Assembly: GCA_025345505.1 (NCBI GenBank)
Contig: JANVCC010000261.1
Location: 2,344,431 to 2,408,430, forward strand
Reading direction: 5' to 3'
Source of the DNA: Todiramphus chloris collaris
Lineage: Eukaryota; Chordata; Aves; Coraciiformes; Alcedinidae
Length of the DNA stretch: 64,000 bases
Below are positions 52,719-64,000 of this stretch, in pieces. A program made the position numbers and the translations under genes. Each line of letters begins with the position of its first letter. The first letter of the stretch is position 1. Below the pieces are notes generated by a model. The model had not been told where the DNA came from, made no database searches, and worked only from the letters and a program-made list of their open reading frames with translations.

Positions 52719-52907
52719 CTATGCTTCAATGGATTTTTCAGATAAGGACCGGAGCAAGTCCTTGTAAATAGCAGAGTTCATGAACCGGGGGTAGGAGTCT
52801 CTGTGCATTAAGGTGTAGATCTGGAGCTGTGCGTCATCGAAGGTGTGTTGGGAGGGCTCCAGCATGTTTCGGTTAATCACTTCTCTTACTCTGGAGTCCA
52901 GGCTGAC
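52719..52907 (-). CDS. RGS20: RGS20 last coding exon (aa 156-217, stop)
   Basis: The exon encodes VSLDSRVREVINRNMLEPSQ, then HTFDDAQLQIYTLMHRDS and YPRFMNSAIYKDLL, and the tail SLSEKSIEA before TAG. The minus-strand acceptor is TACGCAG and the exon starts in phase 0. Confidence 0.97.
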   Translation of the reverse strand, partial: VSLDSRVREVINRNMLEPSQHTFDDAQLQIYTLMHRDSYPRFMNSAIYKDLLRSLSEKSIEA

Positions 52908-55900
52908 CTGCGTATTAAAACACAAAGTCACATCATTAGTGCTGGTGAATAGCACACCTCGGGTTGTAACGTTTGTTTTATTGGCTGAAAAAGCAGGTGG
53001 GGTTTTTTTTTGGTTTGGTTCTGCTTGGGTTGCTTGCTTGCTTGGGTTTTTGTGTGTGGTGTTTTGGTTTGTGTTTGGTTTTTGGTTGGGTTTTTTTTTG
53101 TTCTGGGTTTGTTTGTTTGTTTTCTTTTAACCAGTTGAGCTGGTATGCTTCAAGAGTGTAAAACCTGCTAATAAATTAAGGCAAAAACTTGCAGTTTGGG
53201 AGTAGCAATCTCTTGGGTGTGGAGAGAGAAGTGTTCTCACCGAGGCAACCTTATTTTGAGCAAGGCTGCCTGCAATCCCGTTCTTACCGAAACCTGAGAG
53301 GCTGCTGGACTATTTCCAGACCAGCTTCCTCCTCTCTGGTAGAAAGGATTTGTAATTTTTGGTGACAGTTCGTTTCCTTGGGAGTTGGTGCTGTTGTAGA
53401 GAGACCGAGTTGGGAGTAAGCACTGTGATGCAGACGGAAACTGGAACCTGGGAAGCTGTTGCTTAATCAAATTCCCGTGTTAAAAAGCAGGATGAATTGA
53501 TGCGAGCCACAGGTATGGCTCGGGAATGATTCCATACAACATACAAGTAATATTCTCTTGTGTTTGGTTTTGATTGCTTGTTATTTTTTTTTTCTGTGAG
53601 GCACTGTTCTCTTTAGAAAGATACTGGGCTTACTGGAATAGACTGACTGGATTTAAACAGCATTTTTATAAGTAGTCTAGTAGAGGTTGCACCACAAACA
53701 ATTAAATTTGAGTTTTACAAGGATAGTGGAAGGTTTACAATTCCAGCCTGCTCAGCAGGATTGTATTCAAACAGAACTGAGGTGTCTTTGGAAGATGACA
53801 TACTCGCTAACAAAGTGACAGGTAGTCACTTCAGGAAGTTTTGGTGGGGTTTTTTTTGTTTGTTTTTGGGGGGGGTTGTTTATTTTTTGTTTNNNNNNNN
53901 NNNNNNNNNNNNNNNNNNNNNNNNNNNNNNNNNNNNNNNNNNNNNNNNNNNNNNNNNNNNNNNNNNNNNNNNNNNNNNNNNNNNNNNNNNNNTTTTTTTT
54001 TTTCCCTATGCCACATGTGGTCAGCTGCTCTTTGAGCAATTTGTGCTTTACACATAACATTGTTTGTGGTGACTGTGCTTTTGGAGAGATTCACCCTCTT
54101 CCCCACCCCAATGCTCTTTCTAGTGCAAAGGAAAAAGAAACCGTTGTCCAACAAATAAAATTTAGGTTGAGCAAGGATAAAGCATCATCTCTGTATTTGT
54201 GCCTCCAAGTGAAGATAGCACATCGGCATGCTAGGGTGGCAGAGGAGGAGCTTTCTTACAGCCAGACCATCTTACCTCAGTGATGTCTCTGCTTCTTTTC
54301 TCTAAATCTCTGCTTCTTGGCAGAGGAATGCTGTGGGGAGGAAGTTCTCCCCAAGTATTGTTGTAGCTTTCGACACTACGGAACTAACTGCAAAGCAGCC
54401 TGAAGGCACGTATTGGAGAAAGAAATATACCTCTTTTGGAGAAAGGATAGAAATATAATCTTCGTAAATTAGTCTTGCTTTTTCCTCAATGACACTTTTG
54501 TTGGATTCTTGTTTCAGTTCCTCGCAGGCCATCCAGAAAAGCATGTTTTCCTCGCTGAATTCTGTGCGGAGAAATTCTCGAAAGGCGTTTCTGCCAGCTG
54601 GAGTCAGCATCAACTTGTCAAATGACTGAGCCCAGGCATTTACTTCTTCAAGAGTAGGAGCGGGGCTTGAGGAAGGAAAGGACAAGAAGAGAGAAATGAA
54701 TGAGTGTTTCTTAAGCCTTGTGCATCTGCCAGGAGGTGTCTGTGGAAGAAAATCGCAGGGCTCCTGGAGCTCACTGGGATGACCCACGTGCAAACTCTAC
54801 TAAACTTATTTCTAGGGGGCTTTTTGAAAGTGAGCTTATCAACAGCTCAGCTGCAGATGATCGCCAGTGCTTTGCTGCAGAAATTGCAGCTTAGTCGCAA
54901 CAAAGTCATCCCTCTGCAGCAGCTGAGCAGTTTTTCTATCCCTTAATAGTCCTTCTGAATCATTGTTAAAAATTGAATGAAAATACAATTGAAGCAATGG
55001 TTCAAGCCCCAGAAAAGGTACCCTCCTGTCTATTGGAGTTTTACTGGGGCTCCTACCTGTCTGAGCCATTCTGGAGGCACTTGCCTGACTCGGGAGGATC
55101 TGAGCTCCTCTATTATTAACTTCATCACATAGCTGCTGGGTGGGAACAGGACGTAGTTAAAAAGGATTTTATTTATATAAAAAAAGGGAGACTGTGTTTA
55201 TAATGCTGGCTTTGGCCACCTTATGAAAGTGGAGACGTGGTTACATGCTGCATATAAATAAGGGAAAGATTCTAAGTCCCTTTGGTTCCTTAGGAGGTAA
55301 GAGACAGATGACTGCAAATTCCACATAAGTGACAACTAGATAGGAGTTATTTGCATATTTCAGGTAATTCCCTTTATTTAATATGGTTTGCTGGGTTTGT
55401 TTAATTTTAGCTTGCCAGAACACTTAGTAAAGACCATACCTTTCCTCGCAGTTTGGAATACCCTCTGCTTGGAGTTCATGAGATGTTCTCCTTGCTCTCT
55501 CTTCATCTTGATTTCTAACAGTGAGACTGCAAGGTAGCAAACAAAATATTAGTCAACTTGCTAAAGGAAGAGGCTGAATTTACACCTGGTGCTTTTCCTT
55601 TGATATTAAAAAAAAACCCCAAAATACTAACAGTAGCCACACTACCTATAGTTACAGTCTGACATGAATTTCAGCTGTATAAACCGGGCAAATTTAATGT
55701 AGCTGAGTGCTGTTTGTGTCATGTACACTTTCTATACAGGTGTCAGAGATTCACTGAATGTTTTGAGTGGGAAGGGATCCATAAGGATCTTCGAGTCCAG
55801 TTCCCTCTCTACGTATACACAATATAGATGGGATGTGTGTATACACGGGTACCCTTTATCACATACCAAAGCTGTTCTCCATCAGCACTGCTTGCACTGT

Positions 55901-58900
55901 GTATGACCTGTGGTGCTTTTACTTAAAAACAGTGTGTCCAGTTAAACTTATGTGAGTTACATTTCAAGGTTGGTTGTTTTGCTTTTTGATGCTGGGTTTG
56001 GGTTTTTGTTTGTCCGATCACTGGATGTCTCAGTGATGTCCAGTGACAGGACATGAGGCAGTGAGTGCAAGCTGGGACACAGGAGGGTCCATGGAAACAT
56101 CAGGAGAAACTTTTTCACTGTGAGGGTGACAGAGCCTGGCCCAGGCTGCCCAGGGAGGCTGTGGAGTCTCCTTCCCTGGAGACTTTCCAACCTCACCTGG
56201 ACTTGTTCCTGTGGGACCTGCTCTGGGTGACCCTGCTCTGGCAGCACAGTTGGACTCGATCTTTCAAGGTCCCTTCCAAGCCCTACCATGCTGTGATTTT
56301 TCTCCTTGGCTGTTTTTTATATCCACAGGGCATGATGAGGGCCAGACTCTGGTTTAAAGTGGTGATACCATATTACAAGAAAGCCAGAACTGAGAAGCTG
56401 CAGCACAAGTTTTACACAAGCTGGATGCTTTTATGGGATTCTGTGAAGAGTGAGCATCTTTCAGAGTTCAGATGTGGATTGTGTGGGTATTGATTGCAGC
56501 TTTAAGCAAGTGCTAGTACGTGCTTCAAAACGTGAGGTCTATAGCACAAAGAGCAGGTCTGTCATTGCTCAATACCACTCTGAGTACGCCTGGCTGGAAA
56601 TGAGTAGTATTCTTTGTAGCATTACAAACAACCAAAAAAAACCCCACAAAAAACCGAACCAAAACAACCAGAAACCCCAAACAAACAAGAAACAACAGTA
56701 AGAAAAAGCAAAAACAAATGAACAAAAAAAAAAAAATAGCAACAAAAAGAAAACCAAACCAAACCAAAAGAAATGTTATCTGCAATCACTAGTGATCACA
56801 GTGATGTGCTACGGAAGGGTAGCTGTCAGCTCCTGCTGCTTTCATCAGATGTTACTTTAAATAACTCTAGTTTTTAAAAATTCATTTGGTACTTGCAGAT
56901 GATTCTTTTTCATTTGAGACTGGATTTGATAATACATGTATTTCTCCTTAAGGAACAGGGACTGTGTTCCCTGTGTTCATAGGCTGCTGTAGTTCAGTGA
57001 GAAATGGATGTGTGTGTAGATATAATTCCTATAGTTCATATAATCTGTAAAGCTGCTTAAAATCTGTTTAAAATAAAAGGTCCCCATGAATTATAACCTG
57101 TCATTTATATAAAATGGATACTCCAGTTGTTATAACTTCTTGGAAAATATCAAATTTCTTAGTTTCTTCATTTATATCTTGCCTTTCTTTAATGCTAATG
57201 TTGTTACAGTTCTCTGGCCCTAATCCTTAAGAATCTCATTTATCTCTAGTGAGGCTTTTTGTTAAACCACTTGATTTTTCTGCCTTCTAAGACTTTCTTT
57301 CTCTTATTTGCAGTGTTACTATTTCCTGGTTATCTCCTCTTGCTTTCTCTAGTGTTAGCCCATAATCAGCAGAGACCTGCTTTCCTATTTGCCAAGTCAG
57401 GCTGTGCATTGCAGAGGCAGGGAAGCTTTCCTAGTGCTCAGATGGAGAGCAGATATTGTAAGCACGTGGGGGCTTTTTCTGCAGCATCTGAACCGTATAT
57501 TGAAACAATGACCTATTTCAATTCAACTTTTTTTGGGGGGGGGGAATGTTAGAAAAAAGGAAATAGTTAATGTTAGTTCCCTGTTCTTTTGGGGTGTACA
57601 GGTCTCGATCCTTTACTACCCTTCTTCCCAGGGATTCTGGCCATTTTTGATGGGAAAAGTGATATCTTAAGTATTCCTCACACACAGACAAGAAGTGATG
57701 CACTTGTCAGAGTTATTTTTGGATTGAGGAGAACCAGCAGAAAGGATTACAGTCTTCATAAGCTAATGCACCAAAGGGGAAACAACAAATAACAAAAGCT
57801 GCCTTAAGAGAATGTGCCATGCCTTAGAAAATGACTTGCAGGGAGGCTTCTTCCCTAGAAATGTACAGGAAACTAAAAAAGAGAGCAGTGCAATACTGCA
57901 TCTTCTCAGGATCTGGAAGAGTAACAGGCTGGAAGCTCAAGTTTGGGCTGTAGGAGAGAACACAGGCTCTGAACATCCAGCTGAGAGACTCATTTCACCA
58001 TTTCTTCATTCTAAATCTACTATTAAGAGTATGCTGAATATTGGATGTTCAGCAACTCAGCTGCATGACTCATGTAGACTGTTATTTTTATTCCTATTCA
58101 TAATTTTTCTGTTCAAAGTACTTGAGCTATTTTGAGGAAAGGCTCTATGAATAGGGAATATAAATAGCTTAATTATGGTTTGTTTTGCATTTTTTGCTAC
58201 TAGAAAACAATTGTTCTCAAAAAAAAATCAGAAATTATTTTAAAGCTAAACCAAGCTGCTCCGGTTTGGAGCCTGTACTGGTATCCCAGATGATTCTGAA
58301 ATGCAAATAGGAATTTTAAGCACCGTGGAATTTGGGTACTTTCAGACACCCTATTGAGTAAATTGATTGAATAGTGAGGTGCAGAGAAATTGAGCATCCT
58401 GGAAAATATCAGGTAAAATGACACAAAAAAGCACTTTATCAATAATCGAAAAGAGAGAATGCAAAGTTCATGTATTGTGACTTAGATAAATGTGCCTTAT
58501 TTTGTCCCTTTATGGAAAGCTATGGTTGTGTAATGCAGCTCTAGACTGAGCCACTTGGCAACTGCACTGGACAACTGTTCAGATGACACTGGAATTTTTA
58601 TGGGATGCCTTAGCACAGATGCTGTTCTGCAAGGTACCAAATTCATCTTGTCCAGGCACAGTACTGAATGTCTTTAAACTCTGCCTTCGTTTATCTCTAA
58701 GCAGCTGCTGAAAAGCTTGATGGGATCGGAGCTGGAGTATGTGGCATCTTCCAGAAAGCTCCAAGCAGCCTTTAGTCCTTACCACACATTCCCTGTTTGC
58801 ATTAGGGAGGGAGGAATTGGCTATCTTGGCTTCCGATGAACCCAGTACCAAATGGCAAAGGGTTATCAGCCTTGCCTTCTAATGATGGTGTTCTCCAAAG

Positions 58901-60087
58901 CATTTGCTATGGGCTGCTGTTGGATAAAAACTGGTAAAACAGATTCCTAGCCTGGGCTGTCAGGTTATTTCTGACTTCTTCCCTTCACCTCCATGCCAGG
59001 TTTGCTCGCTGTGAAATGTTTATGTGGTGGATAGTGTGTTTATAAGACACAGTTAATTTGCTGACACTGTTTTGGTTGAACCTCTATGGCTGTTTAAGAC
59101 TTTTTGTCTTTGTTTCAATGCAAGTCCTGATCTCACCCTTTGATTAACACTTTGCCCCAGATACAGGACTTCTGAGTATGGGAGGCTTTACTGCAGTTCT
59201 GAATGAAATCATTTGCATCTGGAGGAGCTGGTAAGAGAGAGGTCAGCACCTGATTGATTTAAGGATTTAAGTGATTCCTTTCCCACTTTTGCTTTGCTTC
59301 CCTGATGAGTTTTCTTCCTTAACACCTTGTAATAGGAGGTCTTTTGAATTACTTTGTGCTTAACTCCTGGTCTTTAGTGAATACCCACAGTGTTGGGTAT
59401 TTGATCTAATCTGATGTTAAGGATTAATAACTTCATAGGAATTCTAGGTGCCGTGAGTTGGCAACGGTAATTAATGACAGCAGATCCAGTTGCCTTCAAA
59501 ATCAAAGACCAGTGTCGGGCACCTCCTTCATTGTTAGCTGTTTTCTGACCTACAAATTCTCCCACCTTCTCCTAACTCCGTTTAACACAGTCTGTGCTGC
59601 TTGTTAAGTCCCAGTCCTAAAACTGTGACATATTCTGGTATTTCTTTCAGTTTTTAATGGGAACCCTGGTGAAACTCAAGGCTGAGGACAGGCACATTGA
59701 CAGCAAAAGTACAACAGCAATATTGTACAGGGATTTAAAAAAGAAACCTGTTGTTTCAATGTCAGGAAAAAGGAGTAAACTGGATTAGAAGGCTGTGTCT
59801 AGTACTAAAGCACAGTCCCATCTCTTAGTCTCAGCTCTGCAGAATTACCCAGGTGGTTTGTTTGCCTTATGTTATCCTATACAGTGGACATTACCTCCCT
59901 CCCCTGCTATTCTGTTCCCCAGAGGCTTGGAGGAGAGGGGTTACCATGAGCAGCTGCAGCAGCAGCACCAACAGAAGCAGCAGGCGTTGGCCCCTCGGTT
60001 GCCCGCGCTGTGCTGAGCCTGTGCAGCGCCCGGGGGCTCCTGGGTCATCGTCTGCCGCTTGCGCATCTCCGGCCGCTCCGATCCCAT
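52719..60087 (-). CDS. RGS20: RGS20 (RGSZ1-type), regulator of G-protein signalling, 4 coding exons, 217 aa
   Basis: RGS20 accelerates GTP hydrolysis by Gi-family alpha subunits, especially Gz, at membranes. In transcript order the CDS is 60087-59945, 55526-55440, 54665-54431 and 52907-52719. The total is 654 nt, encoding 217 residues, the length I recall for the human RGSZ1 isoform. All three introns are GT-AG. The N-terminus MGSERPEMRKRQ leads to a cysteine string (CCFCWCCCCSCSC, residues 36-48), the palmitoylated membrane anchor of the RZ subfamily. A short variable linker follows, then the RGS domain from about residue 86 to 204. The domain includes the Gα-contacting Asn117 in SEENMLFW and ends in the conserved SEKSIEA tail. 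Longer isoforms known in mammals begin in exons upstream, not visible here. Confidence 0.96.
52995..53125 (+). repeat. G/T-rich low-complexity tract
   Basis: About 130 bp almost entirely of G and T on the + strand (TTTGGTTTGG, GCTTGCTTGCTTGGG, GTTTGTTTGTTTG). The RGS20 transcript strand is A/C-rich here. Confidence 0.85.
53893..53992. other. Assembly gap of 100 N
   Basis: Exactly 100 N, a conventional gap size. It is flanked by a T/G tract with eight G on the left and a T tract on the right. The missing DNA is probably a longer low-complexity run. Confidence 0.99.
54431..54665 (-). CDS. RGS20: RGS20 coding exon 3 in this window (aa 77-155)
   Basis: The exon encodes PAPTLEEVNAWAQSFDKL, then TPAGRNAFREFLRTEFSEEN and MLFWMACEELKQESNKS, ending ISILSPKE before the donor GTATAT. 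This is the first two thirds of the RGS domain. The open frame continues past both splice sites, but that extension has no similarity to the family. Confidence 0.97.
54666..55439 (-). other. RGS20: RGS20 intron
   Basis: 0.8 kb intron with no recognised feature. Confidence 0.85.
55440..55526 (-). CDS. RGS20: RGS20 coding exon 2 in this window (aa 48-77)
   Basis: An 87-nt exon encoding LTVRNQDEERARRTSHELQA then EGIPNCEE. It aligns with human LTVRNQEDQ...ASHELRADLPTWEE. The acceptor is CCTTGCAG and the donor GTATGG. The region between cysteine string and RGS domain is the least conserved part of the protein. Confidence 0.9.
55745..55815 (-). mobile_element. CR1 LINE 3' tail fragment
   Basis: The + strand 'ATTCACTGAATGTTTTGAGT' followed by 'GGGAAGGGATCC' and 'TTCGAGTCCAGTTCCC' is the diverged reverse complement of the CR1 3' end. 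About 70 bp. Confidence 0.65.
56030..56305 (+). mobile_element. CR1 LINE 3' end, about 275 bp
   Basis: The + strand carries the CR1 3' end: 'AACTTTTTCACTGTGAGGGT', 'CCCAGGGAGGCTGTGGAGTC' and 'CAAGGTCCCTTCCAAGCCCT'. It ends at 'CATGCTGTGATTTTT'. The remaining reverse-transcriptase C-terminus is decayed. It lies antisense to RGS20. Confidence 0.9.
56628..56772 (+). repeat. A/C-rich low-complexity tract
   Basis: About 145 bp dominated by A with CC and CCCC interruptions (ACCAAAAAAAACCCC, AAACCAAACCAAACC). It is the strand-reverse of the G/T tracts elsewhere in the window. Confidence 0.85.
59945..60087 (-). CDS. RGS20: RGS20 first coding exon in this window (aa 1-48), cysteine string
   Basis: The exon encodes MGSERPEMRKRQTMTQEPPG, then a variable stretch, then NACCFCWCCCCSCS up to the donor GTAACC. 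The ATG is preceded by only CCC and a strong minus-strand acceptor (pyrimidine-rich tract ending CTCGCAG), so the exon extends to 60090. The true first exon or exons must lie upstream. Confidence 0.95.
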
Positions 60088-60090
60088 GGG

Positions 60091-63000
60091 CTGCGAGACA
60101 GCGAGAGAAGGGGGGAGTCAGAAACAGCCCTCTCTCTTTTTCCTTTTGTTCCCTTCGAGAGTCTTACCCACAAGTGCTGAAGGCCAAAGGAACTGAAAAG
60201 AGAAATGCTTGATTTTTTTTCCGCACAGAAGCTCTTTGGTGTTGAGTCCTCTGGAAGATTGAGTCATTTTATTTAAGTGTTGTGATGGGAAGCAGAGGGG
60301 TAATAAATTCTGCGTGTGGGTGGGAACGCCAAGAGAAGAGAGTGGTGATGTAGAGAGCAAAAGGTGGGAGTTGGGGGTCAGAGAGAGCGGCCGCTCCTAG
60401 CACAGTGGTAGAAGCCTAGAAGTTGAAAAGGCTTTCCTGCAGTTTTGGCTTCAAGGCCAGTCCTAAGGAAAACGATACAGAATGGAGACACTTAAAGCCT
60501 CTTTCTCTTTTTTCTCCACCCCCCCCTTTTTTTCTTCCCCTCCCTCTCTTGATTAGCCAATGCACAGGCTTAGAGATGCTTGAGAGAGACAGCTGAGCTC
60601 TCCTGAAAAGCTGGCCTTCCGTGGGTACTGAGGATGCCTGAAGCCTGCTGGCTACCCCGCAGCAAGGAGGAAGGGCCAATTCTCACCTGTCCAGTACAGG
60701 TTTTACTGCCACAGTTTTTAATTGGGTTTTTTTTCCCTCAAGGAGGAATCAAGTGCTTCTGTGAAGATGAGGAATTAGTAACGCAGAAAACACACAACTG
60801 GACAATAATATTTAACACGCAGGGTTTTGGTCACCTCCCCAAGCTGAACACAGCATGAAACAGGTTCTGGTAGAAGCCCTGGTTCTGGTTTTTGCACTGT
60901 TCTAGGAAACCTTTTTGGAGCCTGAATGCTGCAGTTTATGCAGAGAAGTGCTGCTAATGAAATGGCAAGTCCCTTTGAAGTCCCAGTTCCTTCCTGACCT
61001 ATCTCTCTGGGTGTCAGCCTTGCTCTACAGCACTTACTAATGCTCTCCCTGTTGGGCTGAGGGCTGTGCCAGAGCTAAGTGGCAGATGTCTTTGCTAGGT
61101 GAGATGCCAGCTTGTGCAAAGATGAGAACGTTTGTCTTCATTTCGACTGTGTTCAATTTTTGGATACATAACCAGTCGTCCTCCTGTGTCATGAGACCCC
61201 TTTGTGTGTAGGTTTTTTTTCAGGTCACTAAACCTTCTTTTGAGGTTGTGGCAATTGTATGGGAATTAAAATGAGCTGCTATCAACTCTCACTTCTTCTG
61301 TTTTATTTTTTAATTGATAATTGAATACCAGAGTTGAAATGTAATCTGATGAGCTGAATCCTGGAGGGTTAAAAGTTGTCTTCCTTTCTAAAACGTTCAT
61401 CCAGGTTTGGGAAATACTATTGTTATAACTTGGGGGGGAATGCAGAGACATTGTCATGGACTCGCCAGGAGTGTCAGGAGAAGAAAGGAGATGATTTTAG
61501 CAGAGTGCACCATTACATTCGGCTGGATTCGGTTTTAATGCTGAATTTGTTTCTCTCTTAGGGAGCTTAATAGGTTTTGTTTTTGTGAGAACCACCCACT
61601 CTCCCAAGAGAAAAATGCATGACATGCTTAGCAGAAGATGCACCTGTTTTGCAGGAGGAATAAAACATAAGAACAACAATACAGATAGAAATCATAACCC
61701 ATTCTGTAACTCTGTAGACCTGATCTGAGAAGCAGTGCCTAAATGCCCAGAAATAGACAAATCAGGAAAAGAACATAGCTTCCAAAAACCCCACAACCTT
61801 TCCTGTTTCACGGATAAATGTGAAATGTAGAATACAATTCTAGATTTGGAGTTCTTTCCTTCAGAGTTTCAGGTTCACGGGAACAGAGCGAAGCCCTACG
61901 TATTCATTTCCTTCCAGGTACCTGTTTTAAACAGGCCATCTTTATAGTTCAATTAGAAAGTGACAGCATAAAAAAGCATTCTTGGAGTGATAATGCCTCT
62001 GACAATATTTCAGGCTGCTTTGGGACAGTAAATGATTATTATTGATTAGAGGAGGGGAACTTGGGTGCTGCTGTGTGCGGTTCATGGAGCCTACTCCATC
62101 CCCTCCAACTTTTGAGATGTTTTATGTGGCTAGGTTGTAAATTCCTATCTCTAATCTATATTACAATTGAAGCAAGGGTGGTCTGAGTAGAAAAGCTGGC
62201 TTCTGTTATTTCCTTTTATCCAAGGAGAAAGGTAAGGGGTGGTGGAAGCAGGAAGGACACACTCTTCCTCCTCACCTCATCCCACTGTGGCTTAATTCCA
62301 GAGATCTTCCTGGATCCGTTGTAACCATTTTGGGTTGTTCTTCACAGTTTTCTGTGCCATCTCCAGTGGGACAGTGAGTAGCTAGCTGTGTGCAGAAGCT
62401 GCCCAGCAGCACTGTGTCTTTGGTTCATTTCTGAATCACACACTCCACTTAGTTTTCTGGTACTATAGGTTCTTAGGAACGTTCATCATCTTGTGATTTC
62501 TCAGTTTACAGAAAATGAAGGGTTGAGCAACACAAAAATTCAAGACATTTTTTTTTTGATTAAATGATGCATTTTCTCTTTTCTTTGGCAGATGTATACC
62601 AACTTTCTTACTGCTTTTGCTCATTCGTGTGACGATGGTTTGTTGTTTGTTGGTTTTGTTTTTTAAAAAGATATTTCTAGCAGATAAAGCTTATAGCAGA
62701 GCTGTATTAGAGCAGTGGGAAATAAGATAAAGAGGACTGGAATATATCTGTTGGCTTAAAGGCAGCCCAAGCTTCTGAGTGACAGAGCTCTTTAGTGATT
62801 ATCATGCATGTATTTCCTGTGGTGGTTGATAGACAAGTACGTTCCATCGAGGTCTGGAGTGAGTGGATCACAAACTAATCAGGAGTACTGTGGTGTAAGA
62901 TACAGGGAGAAACAGACTCCTCTGTGCAAGTACTACAGGTATTGCATTCCAAGAAAAAGAGAGCAACTCTCTAAACACCTAACAAGATGGTTAGAAAGCA

Positions 63001-64000
63001 GAACTTAGGCAGAGAAAATCATAGGAGTTTAGGTTGTTAACCTAGAAAGGGGAATTGAGAAGCATATTGATCTTCTGATCAGTAAAAGGTTATGATGTGC
63101 TATTGTTCTGTTTCAGAGGTGAATAAGGAGTTAGCTTGGGCTGAATAAAATCTAGGTTTGATTTTATAGGATAGCAAGGTAGAGAGCTGAGCAGTGGTGC
63201 AGATTATGACAAAAGTTGTAGAAATTCCTTTGGCACAGAAAGTATTAAGACCTGTAAGACAAAGCCATACTAGGCTGTTCCAGGCTCACAGAACAAGCAG
63301 TAAATAAGTGGTCCATCCCAGCAAGCACTGTTTTTCTAACTTCATTCTTCCCTGCTTTTTGTTTTTTCTTAAATGCAGCTCTGGCTCTAAACCAGGCTGT
63401 CATCAAGCACGTAATTCTACCTAGCTTTCTACCTGGACCAACTCCCTTTGGCCACAAAAGGGTCAATCTGCAGGAGGAGTGGATATCTTGCATCAAAAGT
63501 GTAGGGGTTTGTGTTTCATCCTCTAACCAGAACTGCAGAATAAAGTTAAAACGTTTCTGTTTGCAGCACAACTTGTTGTGAATATATATCCCATTGTGCC
63601 AAGACCGTGTAATGCCAGACATGAGGCCTGAATGCTCTGCCTAATGGATATGTCATCATTTCATCCATATATTCATGGATATACATTGGCTTTTTAAAAA
63701 AGATGCAATAAACCCCAACAAACAAAGGTAAACCAGGGAAACACAAACCCCGCACCAAGCTGTACATGGTGATGTAAGAAGTTTACCATGAGCTCCCCAT
63801 CTGCTGCTTTTGCTCTCCCATAAACTGCTCCTTGGCTGGAATAGAGGCAAAAGCACCAACTTTGTGCAAGGATTCATGTCCCAAGAAAAGTACCTTGCAA
63901 AGTATTAAGGCTATCCAAGTATGACTGTCCCCAGGGCAGTATAATGATGTTGGAAGGTGTATGGAAAAGAAGTCCTAGAGATGAAGCAGGTTGTCTGAGC
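60091..64000 (-). other. RGS20: RGS20 upstream intron or 5' region
   Basis: 3.9 kb to the window edge. I find no exon resembling the long-isoform N-terminus, no CpG island and no clear mobile element. A C/T-rich patch lies at about 60515-60550. It is most likely an intron of a longer RGS20 transcript. Confidence 0.55.

Larger units (their letters stand above)
52908..54430 (-). other. RGS20: RGS20 intron containing an assembly gap
   Basis: 1.5 kb intron. The + strand has a long G/T-rich tract at 52995-53125, a second one from about 53840, and a 100-N gap at 53893-53992. True length is therefore unknown. Confidence 0.88.
55527..59944 (-). other. RGS20: RGS20 intron between the cysteine-string exon and the linker exon
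   Basis: 4.4 kb intron. It contains two CR1 fragments (about 55745-55815 and 56030-56305), an A/C-rich low-complexity tract (about 56628-56772) and a short G run near 57535. No other element is recognised. Confidence 0.88.

Noticed and set aside
54302..54793. A 163-codon frame taken as an intact small RGS gene
   Set aside because: Only 54431-54665 matches RGS20. The rest runs past clear splice sites into introns.

Overview
The window is a stretch of vertebrate, almost certainly avian, nuclear genome. It has long GT-AG introns, CpG-island promoters, several decayed CR1 LINE fragments (the characteristic avian LINE), and a solo LTR of a type I recognise from bird ERVL-like elements. It holds three protein-coding genes, each rebuilt exon by exon from conserved protein sequence and splice sites. 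No bacterial, viral or CRISPR-type system is present, and I find no undescribed gene system; I can only say 'bird', not which species.

Layout. (1) LYPLA1 (+ strand, CDS 87-10031, 9 coding exons, 230 aa) encodes acyl-protein thioesterase 1 and starts in a CpG island at the left edge. (2) A 7 kb spacer, about 10.5-17.4 kb, has no recognisable gene. (3) TCEA1 (+ strand, CDS 18001-46151, 10 coding exons, 303 aa) encodes elongation factor TFIIS and starts in a second CpG island. One of its introns (40986-41965) is a U12-type AT-AC intron. (4) A spacer of about 5.5 kb separates convergent genes. (5) RGS20 (- strand, four coding exons between 60087 and 52719, 217 aa) encodes the RGSZ1-type regulator of G-protein signalling. 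The transcript probably begins further right, because its start codon lies just inside an exon with a good 3' splice site. The order LYPLA1-TCEA1-RGS20, with RGS20 opposite to the other two, matches what I recall of the human 8q11 neighbourhood.

The three genes do not form a pathway. LYPLA1 removes palmitate from cytosolic and membrane proteins, and is itself palmitoylated near its N-terminus. TFIIS acts in the nucleus on arrested RNA polymerase II. RGS20 is a palmitoylated GTPase-activating protein for Gi/Gz alpha subunits. A possible link between LYPLA1 and RGS20 through palmitoylation is coincidence as far as the sequence shows.

The non-coding features most worth a second look are: a 42-bp near-perfect echo of LYPLA1 exon 5 inside intron 7; the AT-AC intron of TCEA1; a 26-G run 55 bp before TCEA1 exon 5; a 20-bp intronic hairpin; and an antisense solo LTR in TCEA1 intron 2 with a clean 5-bp target duplication. 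A 100-N assembly gap lies in an RGS20 intron inside a G/T-rich tract.
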